From: JBBQXK01 sp052387255 | Lineage (GTDB): Bacteria; Pseudomonadota; Alphaproteobacteria; Rhodobacterales; Rhodobacteraceae | Assembly (NCBI GenBank): GCA_052387255.1 | Contig: JBQTJI010000005.1 | Location: 62,001-126,000 of the forward strand | Length of the DNA: 64,000 bases | Direction: 5' to 3' | Shown: piece after piece, positions 8,929 through 17,913 of the stretch | Numbering within the stretch: position 1 is the first letter of the stretch | Layout: each line of letters starts with the position of its first letter | Program-made: the position numbers and the translations under genes | Notes under the pieces: generated by a model | The model's input: the letters and a program-made list of their open reading frames with translations, nothing else | Databases searched by the model: none | What the model was told of the DNA's origin: nothing

Positions 8929-9636
8929 ATGAATGCCTCTGACAATGTGTTGGGCGAGACGCGCAACCTGTCCGAGCAGGCCCATTTCCACATCCGCCGC
9001 GACATCCTGAACGGCGAGCTGTTTCCCGGCGACAAGCTGCAGATCGAGGCCATCTCGGAACGCTACGGCATCGGCGTGGCCCCGGTGCGCGAGGCGCTGA
9101 ACCGGCTGTCGTCCGAGGGACTGGTGACGCGGAAAAGCCAGCGTGGGTTCTTCGTGACCGAGATCTCGATGACCTCGCTCGAGGAACTGGTCAAGACGCG
9201 CATCTGGCTGGAAACCCTGGCCCTGCGCGAATCGATCCAGCACGGCGACGAGGCATGGGAGGAACAGCTTGTCCTGTCGTGCCACCGCCTGGCCCGCACC
9301 CAGCGTCGCCTGCCCGCCGAAGCCGGTCGCGACGTGTCCGAAGAATGGGAGCGGCATCACAAGGACTTCCACATGCTGCTTCTGGACCGCTGCGGGTCAA
9401 GCTGGCTGTCCGGCTTCTGCTCGAACATGATGGACCAGGCGGTGCGCTACCGCAGCCTGTCGATGAACGTCCACCCCAGCCTGCTGCGCCGCGAAGGGGC
9501 GGCGGCGGAACACGAGGCGCTGCTGCAGGCCGCCTTGGACCGCGACGCCGACCGCGCCTGCCGTCTGCTGGCCGAACACTACACCACCACGCTGGAAGGG
9601 CTGCGCGCCGTCGTCACCGCCCGCAATCCGCGCTGA
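8929..9636 (+). CDS. GntR family transcriptional regulator (FadR/FCD subfamily)
   Basis: 235 residues. An N-terminal winged helix (about residues 15-75, with the signature GVAPVREALNRLSSEGLV) binds DNA, and a helical FCD effector domain follows (HKDFHMLLLDRCGS includes likely metal/ligand histidines). Start is ATG 8929, two bases after the permease stop; a longer in-frame extension runs antisense-like through the permease and is rejected. Its position as last gene of the importer operon suggests that it controls the importer and possibly the divergent FAH unit in response to an imported acid. Confidence 0.9.
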   Translation: MNASDNVLGETRNLSEQAHFHIRRDILNGELFPGDKLQIEAISERYGIGVAPVREALNRLSSEGLVTRKSQRGFFVTEISMTSLEELVKTRIWLETLALRESIQHGDEAWEEQLVLSCHRLARTQRRLPAEAGRDVSEEWERHHKDFHMLLLDRCGSSWLSGFCSNMMDQAVRYRSLSMNVHPSLLRREGAAAEHEALLQAALDRDADRACRLLAEHYTTTLEGLRAVVTARNPR

Positions 9637-9747
9637 GGCTGCGCGGCAGGCGCCATGTCGGATTGCGGTTGGCCGAACCCGTGCGGCGGCTGTATTGCTG
9701 ACGTTGCAGGCGCATCGTGGCGTCGGCCGTCAGGGGGGCAGGTGGCA

Positions 9748-11520
9748 ATGTCGCGGCGCGGCAGGCAGGCGATCATCGGCACCGTGCTTGGCCTCGGGGC
9801 CCTTCTGCTGACCTATCTGGTGTCTGCCGCCCTGCAGGTGTCCTATCTGGCCGAAGCCGAGGCCCGCGCCGCCACCACACTGCGGCTGACCACGCAGGCG
9901 CTGGAGGGGCATCTGCAACGGTACGAGGCGCTGCCCGAACTGCTGACCGACCAGCCGGACCTGCGCCGCCTGCTGGACAGTCCCGACGATCCCGCGCTGA
10001 CCGACGACGTGAACGGGTGGCTCAAGGCCACGAATGCCACGGTCGGGGCCTCGGAAATCTATGTGATCGACCGGCAGGGCACGACCCTGGCCGCGTCGAA
10101 CCATGACCGGCCCGACAGCTTTGTCGGCCAGAACTTTGCCTACCGGCCCTATTTCACCAGTGCGCTTGCCGGCGGCAAGGGGCGGTTCTTCGCGCTTGGC
10201 ACCACGTCCGGCGTGCGGGGCTATTACTTCGCCTCGCCCGTGCGCGATGCAGCGGGGGCGGTGGCGGGGGTCATCGCGCTCAAGATCGGGGTCGACGCGC
10301 TCGAGGCCGCCTGGACCAGCGCCGAACACCGCATCATCGTCAGCGACCCCGAGGGGATCATCTTCCTGTCCACCGATCCGGGCTGGCGCTATGCCGCGCT
10401 GATGCTGCTGACGGCGGACCGGGTGGAACGCACCCGCGCTTCGCGCCGCTATGCCGAGGCCCCCTTGCAGGAACTGCCCGTCTCGCGCGCGCGGGAGGGC
10501 GGGTTTTCCCTGATGACGTTGACCGCCGAGGACGGGCAGCGGCGCGAATATCTGGAAGTCACGCAAGTGATGCCAGAGGCTGGGTGGACCGTGCATGTCC
10601 TTCTGGACACCGCGTCGCTGCGCGGGCAGGCGCGGCTGGCGACGGTGGTCTTCGTGCTGGTTCTGGGCATCGGGCTGGCGGTGGCCGTGCTGGTCGCGCA
10701 GCGGCGCGCGCGGCTCGCCGAACGGATCGCGATGCAGGCGGGGGCGCAGGCCGAACTGGAGACCCAGGTTCAGGAACGCACCGCCGAACTGCGCCGCACC
10801 CAGGCCGACCTGGTGCAGGCGGGCAAGCTGGCGGCACTTGGCCAGATGTCGGCGGCGCTCAGCCACGAGATCAACCAGCCGCTGGCCGCCGCCCGCAACT
10901 TTGCCGCCAGCGCGGCCCTGCTGATCGAGCGGGGGGATACCGCGCGCGCCGCCGACAACATCGGCCAGATCCTGTCGCTGGTCGACCGCATCGCCGCCAT
11001 CGCCCGCCACCTGCGCAACGTGGCGCGCAAGCCGGACGAACCGCTCAAGGTGTTGGCGCGGCCCGGCACCGTGGCCGGTGCCCTGCAGATTGCCGACGCG
11101 CGGCTGAAGGCGTCGGGCGCGCGGGTGACGGTGGACCTGGCCCATGATCTGCCCCAGGTGATGGGCGGCACGGTGCGCCTGCAGCAGGTGCTGGTGAACC
11201 TTCTGTCCAATGCCGCCGACGCCATGTCCGAGAGGCCCGACCCGCTGATCGAGATCGCCGCCACGGTCACAGGCGGGCAGGTCGTGCTGACCATCCGCGA
11301 CCATGGCCCCGGCGTGCCCGCCGCCATCGCCGACCGCATCTTCGACCCGTTCTTCACCACGAAACGGGTGGGCGCGGGCCTCGGCCTGGGCCTGTCGATC
11401 AGCTACAACATCCTGAAGGACTTCGGCGGCGACCTGCGCGTGTCCGACGCGCCGGGTGGCGGGGCGGTGTTCACGGTGATCCTGCAATCCGCCGAAGGTC
11501 GCGACATGGCCGCCGAATGA
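9748..11520 (+). CDS. Sensor histidine kinase, DctB-like
   Basis: 590-residue membrane kinase. A first membrane segment near residues 10-30, a periplasmic PDC/Cache sensor (about 35-285), a second membrane helix (VVFVLVLGIGLAVAVLVAQ), a coiled-coil linker, the phospho-accepting H-box ALSHEINQPLAAARNF and an ATPase domain with DHGPGVP and GAGLGLGLSI are visible. The H-box pattern is that of DctB C4-dicarboxylate sensors. I chose ATG 9748, which has a purine-rich leader; the frame stays open to 9655. It overlaps the regulator gene (ATGA) and precedes a tricarboxylate transporter it may control. Confidence 0.9.
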   Translation: MSRRGRQAIIGTVLGLGALLLTYLVSAALQVSYLAEAEARAATTLRLTTQALEGHLQRYEALPELLTDQPDLRRLLDSPDDPALTDDVNGWLKATNATVGASEIYVIDRQGTTLAASNHDRPDSFVGQNFAYRPYFTSALAGGKGRFFALGTTSGVRGYYFASPVRDAAGAVAGVIALKIGVDALEAAWTSAEHRIIVSDPEGIIFLSTDPGWRYAALMLLTADRVERTRASRRYAEAPLQELPVSRAREGGFSLMTLTAEDGQRREYLEVTQVMPEAGWTVHVLLDTASLRGQARLATVVFVLVLGIGLAVAVLVAQRRARLAERIAMQAGAQAELETQVQERTAELRRTQADLVQAGKLAALGQMSAALSHEINQPLAAARNFAASAALLIERGDTARAADNIGQILSLVDRIAAIARHLRNVARKPDEPLKVLARPGTVAGALQIADARLKASGARVTVDLAHDLPQVMGGTVRLQQVLVNLLSNAADAMSERPDPLIEIAATVTGGQVVLTIRDHGPGVPAAIADRIFDPFFTTKRVGAGLGLGLSISYNILKDFGGDLRVSDAPGGGAVFTVILQSAEGRDMAAE

Positions 11521-12860
11521 AGCAGGTCGTCCTTCTGATCGACGACGACGCGGCGATGCGCCAGTCGACGCAGCAGGCGCTGGAACTGGCGGGGCTGACC
11601 GTGGCCGCCCATGCCTCGGCCGAGGACGCGCAGGCGCTTGCCGGGCCGGGGTGGAACGGCGTCGTGCTCAGCGATATCCGCATGCCGGGGATGGACGGCA
11701 TGACCCTGCTGCAACGCCTGCGCGAGGCGGACCCCGACCTGCCGGTGATCCTGATCACCGGCCATGCCGAGGTCAGCCTGGCGGTCGAGGCGATGCGGCG
11801 CGGGGCCTATGATTTCGTGGAAAAGCCGTTCCGCACGCAAGGGCTGGTGGCGATCCTGCGCCGCGCGCTGGACCACCGCGCCCTGGTGATGGACAACCGC
11901 CGCCTGCGCGCCGTGGCCGGGCAGCGCGACGACATCGAGGCGCGGCTTCCGGGGCGCAGCCCGGTGATGATCGACCTGCGCCGCCAGATCCGCACCATCG
12001 GGCCAAGCGAGGCCGACATCCTGATCACCGGCCCCACAGGTGCCGGCAAGGAAGTGGTGGCCCAGGCGATGCACGACCTGTCGGCGCGCGCCGGTCGCCC
12101 GCTGATCGCCATCAACTGCGCCGCCCTGCCCGCCCACCTGATCGAGAGCGAGTTGTTCGGGCACGAGGCGGGGGCCTTTCCCGGTGCCTTGCGCGCCCGC
12201 TATGGCCGGTTCGAACATGCGCGGGGCGGCACCGTCCTGCTGGACGAGATCGGCTCGATGCCCTTGGACCTGCAGGCGAAACTGCTGCGCGTTCTGCAGG
12301 AACGCATGGTCACCCGGCTGGGGTCGAACGACGCCGTGGCGCTGGACCTGCGGTTCATGGCCACGAGCAAGGTCGATCTGGTGGCCGAGGTGGCGCAGGG
12401 GCGGTTCCGCGAGGACCTGTTCTACCGCCTGAACGTGGTGCGGGTCCGCGTGCCGCCCCTGTCGGCCCGGCGCGAGGATGTGCCGCTCTTGTTCCTGCAA
12501 CTGGCACGGGAAGCTGCCGCGCGCCACGGTGTCGGCGACCGCCTGCCCGCGCCCGAGGTGCTGTCCGCCCTGGCCGCGCGCGACTGGCCCGGCAACGTGC
12601 GCGAGTTGCGAAATGCGGCGGACCGCTTTGTGCTGGGGCTGGACTGGCTGGATGCGCAGGGGCAGGACAGTCCGCGCCTGGCCGACCGGGTCGGCGGGTT
12701 CGAGCGCAGCGTGATCGCCGGGGCCATCGCCGCCCACGGCGGCCACCTGCGCCGGGTCTATGAATCGCTGGGGATCAGCCGCAAGACGCTGTACGAGAAG
12801 ATGCAGAAGCACGGGCTCGACCGCCGCCTGATCGTCGAGGGCGACGACGATACGGGGTGA
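11517..12860 (+). CDS. DctD-like response regulator with atypical GAFPGA AAA+ domain
   Basis: 447 residues: receiver domain (phospho-acceptor Asp53 in LSDIRMPGMDG), AAA+ ATPase with Walker A TGPTGAGKE (about 171-179) and Walker B TVLLDEIGSM, then a Fis-type helix-turn-helix at the C-terminus (LRRVYESLGISRKTLYEKM). The L1 loop that normally reads GAFTGA and contacts sigma-54 reads GAFPGA here (residues 219-224, Pro222). In sigma-54 activators the Thr of this motif is critical, so this protein may activate by another route or repress. Paired with the kinase and adjacent to tctCBA. Confidence 0.9.
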   Translation: MKQVVLLIDDDAAMRQSTQQALELAGLTVAAHASAEDAQALAGPGWNGVVLSDIRMPGMDGMTLLQRLREADPDLPVILITGHAEVSLAVEAMRRGAYDFVEKPFRTQGLVAILRRALDHRALVMDNRRLRAVAGQRDDIEARLPGRSPVMIDLRRQIRTIGPSEADILITGPTGAGKEVVAQAMHDLSARAGRPLIAINCAALPAHLIESELFGHEAGAFPGALRARYGRFEHARGGTVLLDEIGSMPLDLQAKLLRVLQERMVTRLGSNDAVALDLRFMATSKVDLVAEVAQGRFREDLFYRLNVVRVRVPPLSARREDVPLLFLQLAREAAARHGVGDRLPAPEVLSALAARDWPGNVRELRNAADRFVLGLDWLDAQGQDSPRLADRVGGFERSVIAGAIAAHGGHLRRVYESLGISRKTLYEKMQKHGLDRRLIVEGDDDTG

Positions 12861-12911
12861 TGGGTGGAAATCCACCCATGTCATGGGGGCCGATGTTCCC
12901 ATATCCACCCA
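12861..12911. promoter_or_regulatory. Palindrome and half-site upstream of tctC
   Basis: Immediately after the regulator stop lies an 18-base perfect palindrome (TGGGTGGA, AA, TCCACCCA; 12861-12878), and a further TCCACCCA half-site occurs at 12904-12911, about 140-190 bases upstream of tctC. The spacing suits an upstream activating sequence bound by the adjacent response regulator, but the element could also be the 3' hairpin of the regulator transcript. No T-run follows. Confidence 0.45.
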
Positions 12912-13051
12912 ATCCCTGCTTGCCCCTCTGCGAAAGTCCAGACAGCCGCCCCGTGGCATTTGCGTCAGCGATGATTCGGCGCTTTGCTGCCGCGAACCGC
13001 AGGTCCGGAGGGGGCCCAAGCGGTGCATCACGCCACGTCTGGGAGGACTCC

Positions 13052-14029
13052 ATGGCATTGACCAGAACGCTCGCCGGCATTCTTGCCGGTGTGACCCTGA
13101 CCGCATCCGCCACGTTTGCGCAGGGCTATCCCGACCGCCAGATCACCATGGTGGTGCCCTTTGCCGCCGGTGGACCGACCGACACCGTCGGCCGCCTGAT
13201 TGCCGAAAAGATGTCGGCGGACCTCGGCCAGCAGATCATCGTCGAGAACATCGGCGGCGCGGGCGGGACGCTGGGGGCGGGGAACGTCGCCGCGGCCGAG
13301 GCCGACGGCTACACCATCCTGCTGCACCACATCGGCATGGCGACCAGCGCCACGCTGTACCGCAGCCTGGCCTACAAGCCGCTGGAAGCGTTCGAATATG
13401 TTGGCCTTGTCACCGAAGTGCCGATGACCATCGTGGCCCGCAAGGACCTGGAGCCGACGGACTTCGCCTCGCTCGTCACCTATGTCAAGGCGAACGCCGA
13501 CACGATCACCATGGCCAATGCCGGGATCGGGGCAGCGTCGCACCTCTGCGGCATGCTGTTCATGCAGGCGGTCGAGGCCCCCATCGTGACCGTGCCCTAC
13601 AAGGGCACCGGCCCCGCGATGACCGACCTTCTGGGCGGCCAGGTCGACATCATGTGCGACCAGACCACCAACACGACCGAGCAGATCAAGGGTGGCACGA
13701 TCAAGGGCTATGCGGTCACCAGCCCGGCGCGGCTGGACATCTTCCCCGACCTGCCGACGGTGGCCGAAGCAGGCATGCCGGGGCTGGAGGTCGGCATCTG
13801 GCACGGAATCTATGCACCGAAAGGGACGCCCGCCGAGGTGACCGACCGGCTGTCGAAATCGCTGCAGGTGGCACTGGCCGATCCCGAGATCGCCGCCAAG
13901 ATGGGGGAACTCGGCACCGCCCCTTCGACCGCAGCCGATGCCACCCCGGCGGCGCTGAAGGCCAAGCTTGAGGGCGAGATCGCCCGGTGGAAGCCGATCA
14001 TCGATGCGGCTGGCACCTACGCCGACTGA
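13052..14029 (+). CDS. tctC: Tripartite tricarboxylate transporter substrate-binding protein (Bug/TctC)
   Basis: 325-residue periplasmic binding protein of the Bug family. A Sec signal peptide (LAGILAGVTLTASATFA) ends before QGYPDRQITMVVPFAAGG, the standard start of the mature family fold, and the family motif GGTLGAGNVAAAEADGYT follows. It delivers a carboxylate such as citrate to the TctAB membrane complex. ATG 13052 has a GGGAGG Shine-Dalgarno. It is separated from tctB by a strong terminator-like hairpin, consistent with higher expression of the binding protein than of the membrane subunits. Confidence 0.92.
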   Translation: MALTRTLAGILAGVTLTASATFAQGYPDRQITMVVPFAAGGPTDTVGRLIAEKMSADLGQQIIVENIGGAGGTLGAGNVAAAEADGYTILLHHIGMATSATLYRSLAYKPLEAFEYVGLVTEVPMTIVARKDLEPTDFASLVTYVKANADTITMANAGIGAASHLCGMLFMQAVEAPIVTVPYKGTGPAMTDLLGGQVDIMCDQTTNTTEQIKGGTIKGYAVTSPARLDIFPDLPTVAEAGMPGLEVGIWHGIYAPKGTPAEVTDRLSKSLQVALADPEIAAKMGELGTAPSTAADATPAALKAKLEGEIARWKPIIDAAGTYAD

Positions 14030-14037
14030 TCCAAGGA

Positions 14038-14066
14038 GGCCGCCGATCCGTCGGCGGCCGCTTTTT
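14038..14066 (+). terminator. Intra-operon terminator after tctC
   Basis: A perfect 9-base stem (GGCCGCCGA with TCGGCGGCC, loop TCCG; 14038-14059) is followed by a run of five T. It lies 9 bases after the tctC stop and before tctB on the same strand, so it probably attenuates rather than ends the operon. Confidence 0.75.
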
Positions 14067-14092
14067 CCATGCAGGGCGTCCGGGGGGCACGC

Positions 14093-14557
14093 ATGAACGG
14101 CATTTCCATCGACCGGACCGAGGCGGCAGCCGGGGTTCTTTTCATCCTGTTCGCGCTGTTCTTCGGCGCGGGGTCGCTGAACCTCGAGATCGGCACGGCG
14201 TTCCGCATGGGGCCGGGATACTTTCCGCTGGTGCTGTCGGCGATCCTGCTGGTGTTCGGCATCATCATCCTGGTCGGTGCCCTGCGCAGCCAGGCCGGCA
14301 CGCCGCTGGGGCCGTTAGCCTGGCGGGGGATGCTGTTCATCCTGCCCGCGCCGGTGTTCTTCGGCCTGACGGTGCGGGGCCTGGGGTTCGTGCCCTCGCT
14401 GTTTCTGACCACGCTGATCGCCGGGATGGCCTCGCTCAAGCTGCGGCTGCCCTGGGCGGTCCTGCTGGCCGTGGCGGTCACGCTGTTCTCAACGCTGGTG
14501 TTTTCCTATGCGCTCGGCCTGCCGTTCCGGCGGTTCGGGCCGTGGCTTGGGGAATAG
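14093..14557 (+). CDS. tctB: Tripartite tricarboxylate transporter small membrane subunit TctB
   Basis: 154 residues with four hydrophobic helices, the size and layout of the small TctB subunit; the FRMGPGYFPLVLSAILLVFG stretch is typical for the family. ATG 14093 is preceded by GGGGGG at suitable spacing; an in-frame ATG at 14069 overlaps the hairpin leader and is less likely. It ends 9 bases before tctA, with which it forms the membrane carrier. Confidence 0.88.
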   Translation: MNGISIDRTEAAAGVLFILFALFFGAGSLNLEIGTAFRMGPGYFPLVLSAILLVFGIIILVGALRSQAGTPLGPLAWRGMLFILPAPVFFGLTVRGLGFVPSLFLTTLIAGMASLKLRLPWAVLLAVAVTLFSTLVFSYALGLPFRRFGPWLGE

Positions 14558-14566
14558 GAAAACATC

Positions 14567-16072
14567 ATGGACCTGTTCAGCAACCTTGCCCTCGGATTCG
14601 TCACCGCCGGATCGCCCGAGAACCTGTTCTTCTGCCTGATCGGCGTCATCCTTGGCACCTTGATCGGCGTCCTGCCCGGCATCGGGGCGACGGCCACCAT
14701 CGCCATGCTGCTGCCGATCACGTTCCAGCTGGAACCCGTGTCGTCGCTGATCATGCTGGCGGGCATCTATTACGGCGCGCAGTATGGCGGGTCGACGACG
14801 GCCATCCTGATCAACATGCCGGGCGAAAGCTCGTCCGCCGTGACCGCCATCGACGGCTACCAGATGGCGCGGAAGGGCAAGGCCGGCACGGCCCTGGCGG
14901 TGGCGGCCCTGGGATCGTTCTTTGCCGGTTCCGTCGCCACCCTGCTGGTCGCGCTGTTCGCGCCGCCCCTGACCGTGATCGCGCTGAAATTCGGCGCAGC
15001 AGAATACTTTAGCCTGATGGTGCTGGGTCTTGTCTCGGCCATCGCCCTTGCCCACGGGTCGATCCTCAAGGCCCTGGCGATGGTGGTGCTGGGGCTTCTT
15101 CTGGGGATGGTCGGCACCGACATCTACACCGGTGCCCCCCGCTTCACGATGGGCATCACCCAGTATGCCGACGGGCTGAACTTCGTGGCGCTTGCCGTGG
15201 GGGTCTTCGGCATCGCGGAGATTCTGCGCAACCTGGAAGGCGACCAGGACCGGACCGTGCTGGGCACCAAGCTGGGCGGGCTGTTCCCGTCGCGTGAGGA
15301 TCTGCGGGCGATGGTCGGGCCGATGATCCGGGGCACCGGGATCGGGTCGCTTCTGGGCATCCTGCCGGGGGGCGGGGCGGTGCTGGCGTCGTTCGCGAGC
15401 TATACCGTGGAAAAGCGCATCTCGGACACGCCGGAAGAGTTCGGCAAGGGCGCGATTGCGGGGGTCGCAGGCCCCGAATCCGCCAACAACGCGGGCGCGC
15501 AGACCAGCTTTATCCCCTTGCTGACATTGGGAATTCCGGCCAACCCGGTGATGGCGCTGATGGTCGGCGCGATGATCATCCAGGGCATCGTGCCGGGGCC
15601 GAACGTCGCCACCGAACAGCCCGCGCTGTTCTGGGGCATCATCGCGTCGATGTGGATCGGCAACCTGATGCTGGTGGTGCTGAACCTGCCCCTGATCGGG
15701 CTGTGGGTGCGGCTGTTGAAGGTGCCCTACCAGGTGCTGTTCCCGGTGATCATGGCGTTCTGTTCCATCGGCGTCTACAGCGTGAACTCCAACGTCTATG
15801 ACCTTTACGCCGTGGCATTTTTCGGCCTTCTGGGGTATGTCCTGATCAAGCTGAAATGCGAACCCGCGCCGTTGCTTCTGGGCTTTGTCCTGGGTCCGAT
15901 GCTGGAGGAAAACCTGCGCCGCGCGATGATCCTGGGCCGGGGCGACCCGACCGTCTTCCTGACCCGCCCGATCAGCCTGACACTGCTACTGCTGACCGTC
16001 GCCGTGCTGGTCGTGGTGCTGCTGCCGTCGATCCGCAAGAAGCGCGACGAGGTGTTCGTCGAGGGGGACTGA
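14567..16072 (+). CDS. tctA: Tripartite tricarboxylate transporter large membrane subunit TctA
   Basis: 501-residue integral membrane protein with about a dozen hydrophobic segments. Signature regions GVLPGIGATATIAMLLP, YYGAQYGGSTTAILINMPGE and GILPGGGAVLASFASY identify TctA, the cation-coupled translocating subunit. Length is typical. Last gene of the tct operon; the next gene on the other strand is a toxin, and 206 bases between them hold only short GCATGCAC repeats and a weak hairpin at 16157-16178. Confidence 0.95.
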   Translation: MDLFSNLALGFVTAGSPENLFFCLIGVILGTLIGVLPGIGATATIAMLLPITFQLEPVSSLIMLAGIYYGAQYGGSTTAILINMPGESSSAVTAIDGYQMARKGKAGTALAVAALGSFFAGSVATLLVALFAPPLTVIALKFGAAEYFSLMVLGLVSAIALAHGSILKALAMVVLGLLLGMVGTDIYTGAPRFTMGITQYADGLNFVALAVGVFGIAEILRNLEGDQDRTVLGTKLGGLFPSREDLRAMVGPMIRGTGIGSLLGILPGGGAVLASFASYTVEKRISDTPEEFGKGAIAGVAGPESANNAGAQTSFIPLLTLGIPANPVMALMVGAMIIQGIVPGPNVATEQPALFWGIIASMWIGNLMLVVLNLPLIGLWVRLLKVPYQVLFPVIMAFCSIGVYSVNSNVYDLYAVAFFGLLGYVLIKLKCEPAPLLLGFVLGPMLEENLRRAMILGRGDPTVFLTRPISLTLLLLTVAVLVVVLLPSIRKKRDEVFVEGD

Positions 16073-16278
16073 GGGAGGCAACCCCTTGCGGGCGCTGGAT
16101 TCATCCGGGGCGACGGGGCGTTTGGGGGAATGCACGGCGCATGCACAGGGCATGCACACCGCGTATGCAAGCGCGGTGCGGGTAGGGCCCGTTAACCAAA
16201 CCGGACGAATCGGGTGGGGCGGTGGGATGATGCTGGCGAACGAACGCCAAGGAGCTACGAGAGCACGTGTTGCCCCTT

Positions 16279-16557
16279 CTACGGCCCATCCTGCCGGGGA
16301 TGCAGCACCTCGCGGATGTCGACGGTATCGCCGTCAAGCCGATAGATGATCCGATAGCGATAGCGCCGCGTGACATGCAGGCGCAGCGATGTGCCTTCAA
16401 GCCGACGCCCAAGCCCCGGAAACCCGCCGATCAACCGGCAGGTCCGTTCGATCTCGTCCAGTACCCGGTCGGCGGCAGAGGGGTTCAGGGGGCGAAGCCA
16501 GTCATCCTGCGCCGCGATGCTTGCAAGCGCGCGGTCCGAAAACCGTACCTCAGCCAC
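16279..16557 (-). CDS. ParE/RelE-type toxin of a TA pair
   Basis: 92-residue basic protein of the RelE/ParE fold (EVRFSDRALASIAAQ at the N-terminus; YRYRIIYRLDGDTVDIREVLHPRQ at the C-terminus is the characteristic beta-hairpin end). It would act on ribosome-bound mRNA or on gyrase; sequence alone does not say which. A GTG at 16557 is the chosen start because it begins the conserved domain and overlaps the antitoxin stop by 8 bases. A longer in-frame extension to 16701 runs inside the antitoxin gene and is rejected. Confidence 0.8.
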   Translation of the reverse strand: MAEVRFSDRALASIAAQDDWLRPLNPSAADRVLDEIERTCRLIGGFPGLGRRLEGTSLRLHVTRRYRYRIIYRLDGDTVDIREVLHPRQDGP

Positions 16558-16774
16558 GCCGCGCGAACACCGCCGCGACCTCGGCCGGATCAGCGGGGAT
16601 GAAGGGTTCGGCATCGACCCGCAGCAGGTGCGCCCATTCGTCCGTCGTGAACTCGGCATGGGCGGATCGAGACGCGACGAACTCTTCCAGCAGATCGGCA
16701 AGGTCGTCCTGATCCCGGTCGGGCAGACGGGCCTCGGCGGTGTCGATGAGAGAGCGGATGCGGGCGTTCATCAT
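16550..16774 (-). CDS. Antitoxin partner of the ParE/RelE-type toxin
   Basis: 74-residue acidic, helical protein upstream of and overlapping the toxin gene. No clear ribbon-helix-helix motif is visible; the central DLADLLEEFVASRS helix and the acidic C-terminal part DAEPFIPADPAEVAAVF look like a toxin-binding tail. Function rests on gene order, size and overlap with the toxin. It begins with two consecutive ATG codons (16774 and 16771), either of which could start translation. Confidence 0.65.
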   Translation of the reverse strand: MMNARIRSLIDTAEARLPDRDQDDLADLLEEFVASRSAHAEFTTDEWAHLLRVDAEPFIPADPAEVAAVFARRG

Positions 16775-16893
16775 GCGACGTTAGCAGAAAGGAGTGCAGT
16801 TGTCATTGGATGCGGCATCAGACTTGGGTCACCAGGTCGCTTGCGTTGCAAGCAGCTCTTGCTGCGGGGCGGGCAAATCGCGTTGGAGTATCT

Positions 16894-17913
16894 TCACCCC
16901 CGCAAATACATCCCCTCATAGATCGGCACCAGTGTCTCGGTCTCGAACAGGCTCGACACGGATGTCCCGTTCCAGATGTTCAGGATCGCCTGCGCGAAGA
17001 CCGGGGCGGTCGGGATGACGCGGATGTTCTTTGCCGCCCGCACCGCCTCGGACGGCTCGATTGAATCCGTGATGACCAGCGACTTCATCACCGACGCGCC
17101 GACCCGCTCGACTGCGCCGCCGGACAGCACGCCGTGGGTGATGTAGCTGTGCACTTCGACGGCACCCGCCTCCAGCAGCACCTCGGCGGCCTTGCACAGG
17201 GTGCCGGCGGTATCCGCGATGTCGTCCACGATGATGCAGACTCGGCCCGCGACGTCGCCGATCACGGTCATCTCGGCGACTTCGCCCGCCTTTTCGCGCC
17301 GCTTGTCCACGATGGCGAGGGGGGCCTTGATGCGGGTGGCAAGCTCGCGGGCGCGGGCGACGCCGCCGACGTCGGGCGAGACGACCATCAATTCGCCCAT
17401 CCGGTCGCGGAAGTGGTGCTCGATATCCAGCGCAAAGATCGGGGCGGCATAGAGGTTGTCGACCGGCAGGTCGAAGAAGCCCTGGATCTGGGCGGCGTGC
17501 AGGTCCAGCGTCAGCACGCGGTCAACCCCGGCTTGGGTGATCAGGTTTGCCACCAGTTGCGCGGATATCGGCGTGCGCGCCTTGGCCCGGCGGTCCTGCC
17601 GCGCGTATCCGAAATAGGGGATCACGGCGGTGATCCGGGCCGCCGATGACCGGCGCAGGGCGTCGGTCATGATGAGCAATTCCATGAGGTTGTCGTTCGC
17701 GGGGTTCGACGTGGGCTGGATGACATACATGTCTTCGCCGCGCACATTCTCGAACACCTCGACGAAAATCTCCTGGTCGTTGAAGCGTTCGATCCGGGCC
17801 TCGACGAGGGTCACCTGCATGCCCCGGTGCATCGACATCCGCCGGGCGATGGCGCGGGCGAGCGGCAGGTTCGCATTGCCGGAGATCAGCTTCGGCTCGG
17901 TCAGCGCGGCCAT
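16894..17913 (-). CDS. prs: Ribose-phosphate pyrophosphokinase (PRPP synthetase)
   Basis: 339 residues. Makes phosphoribosyl pyrophosphate from ribose 5-phosphate and ATP for nucleotide, His and Trp synthesis. Seen: ERFNDQEIFVEVFENVRGEDMYVIQ, the flexible ATP loop GYARQDRRAKARTPISA, the signature region DLHAAQIQGFFDLPVDNL and the PRPP-binding loop VDDIADTAGTLCKAA. Start ATG 17913 begins the conserved family sequence (MAALTEPKLISGNAN); upstream frame continuation is not conserved-looking. Monocistronic; divergent from the isomerase at 18001. Confidence 0.97.
   Translation of the reverse strand: MAALTEPKLISGNANLPLARAIARRMSMHRGMQVTLVEARIERFNDQEIFVEVFENVRGEDMYVIQPTSNPANDNLMELLIMTDALRRSSAARITAVIPYFGYARQDRRAKARTPISAQLVANLITQAGVDRVLTLDLHAAQIQGFFDLPVDNLYAAPIFALDIEHHFRDRMGELMVVSPDVGGVARARELATRIKAPLAIVDKRREKAGEVAEMTVIGDVAGRVCIIVDDIADTAGTLCKAAEVLLEAGAVEVHSYITHGVLSGGAVERVGASVMKSLVITDSIEPSEAVRAAKNIRVIPTAPVFAQAILNIWNGTSVSSLFETETLVPIYEGMYLRG

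Noticed and set aside
12861..13051. Sigma-54 (-24/-12) promoter in front of tctC
   Set aside because: TGGCA and TTGC elements occur but not with the required spacing, and the regulator has a GAFPGA loop.
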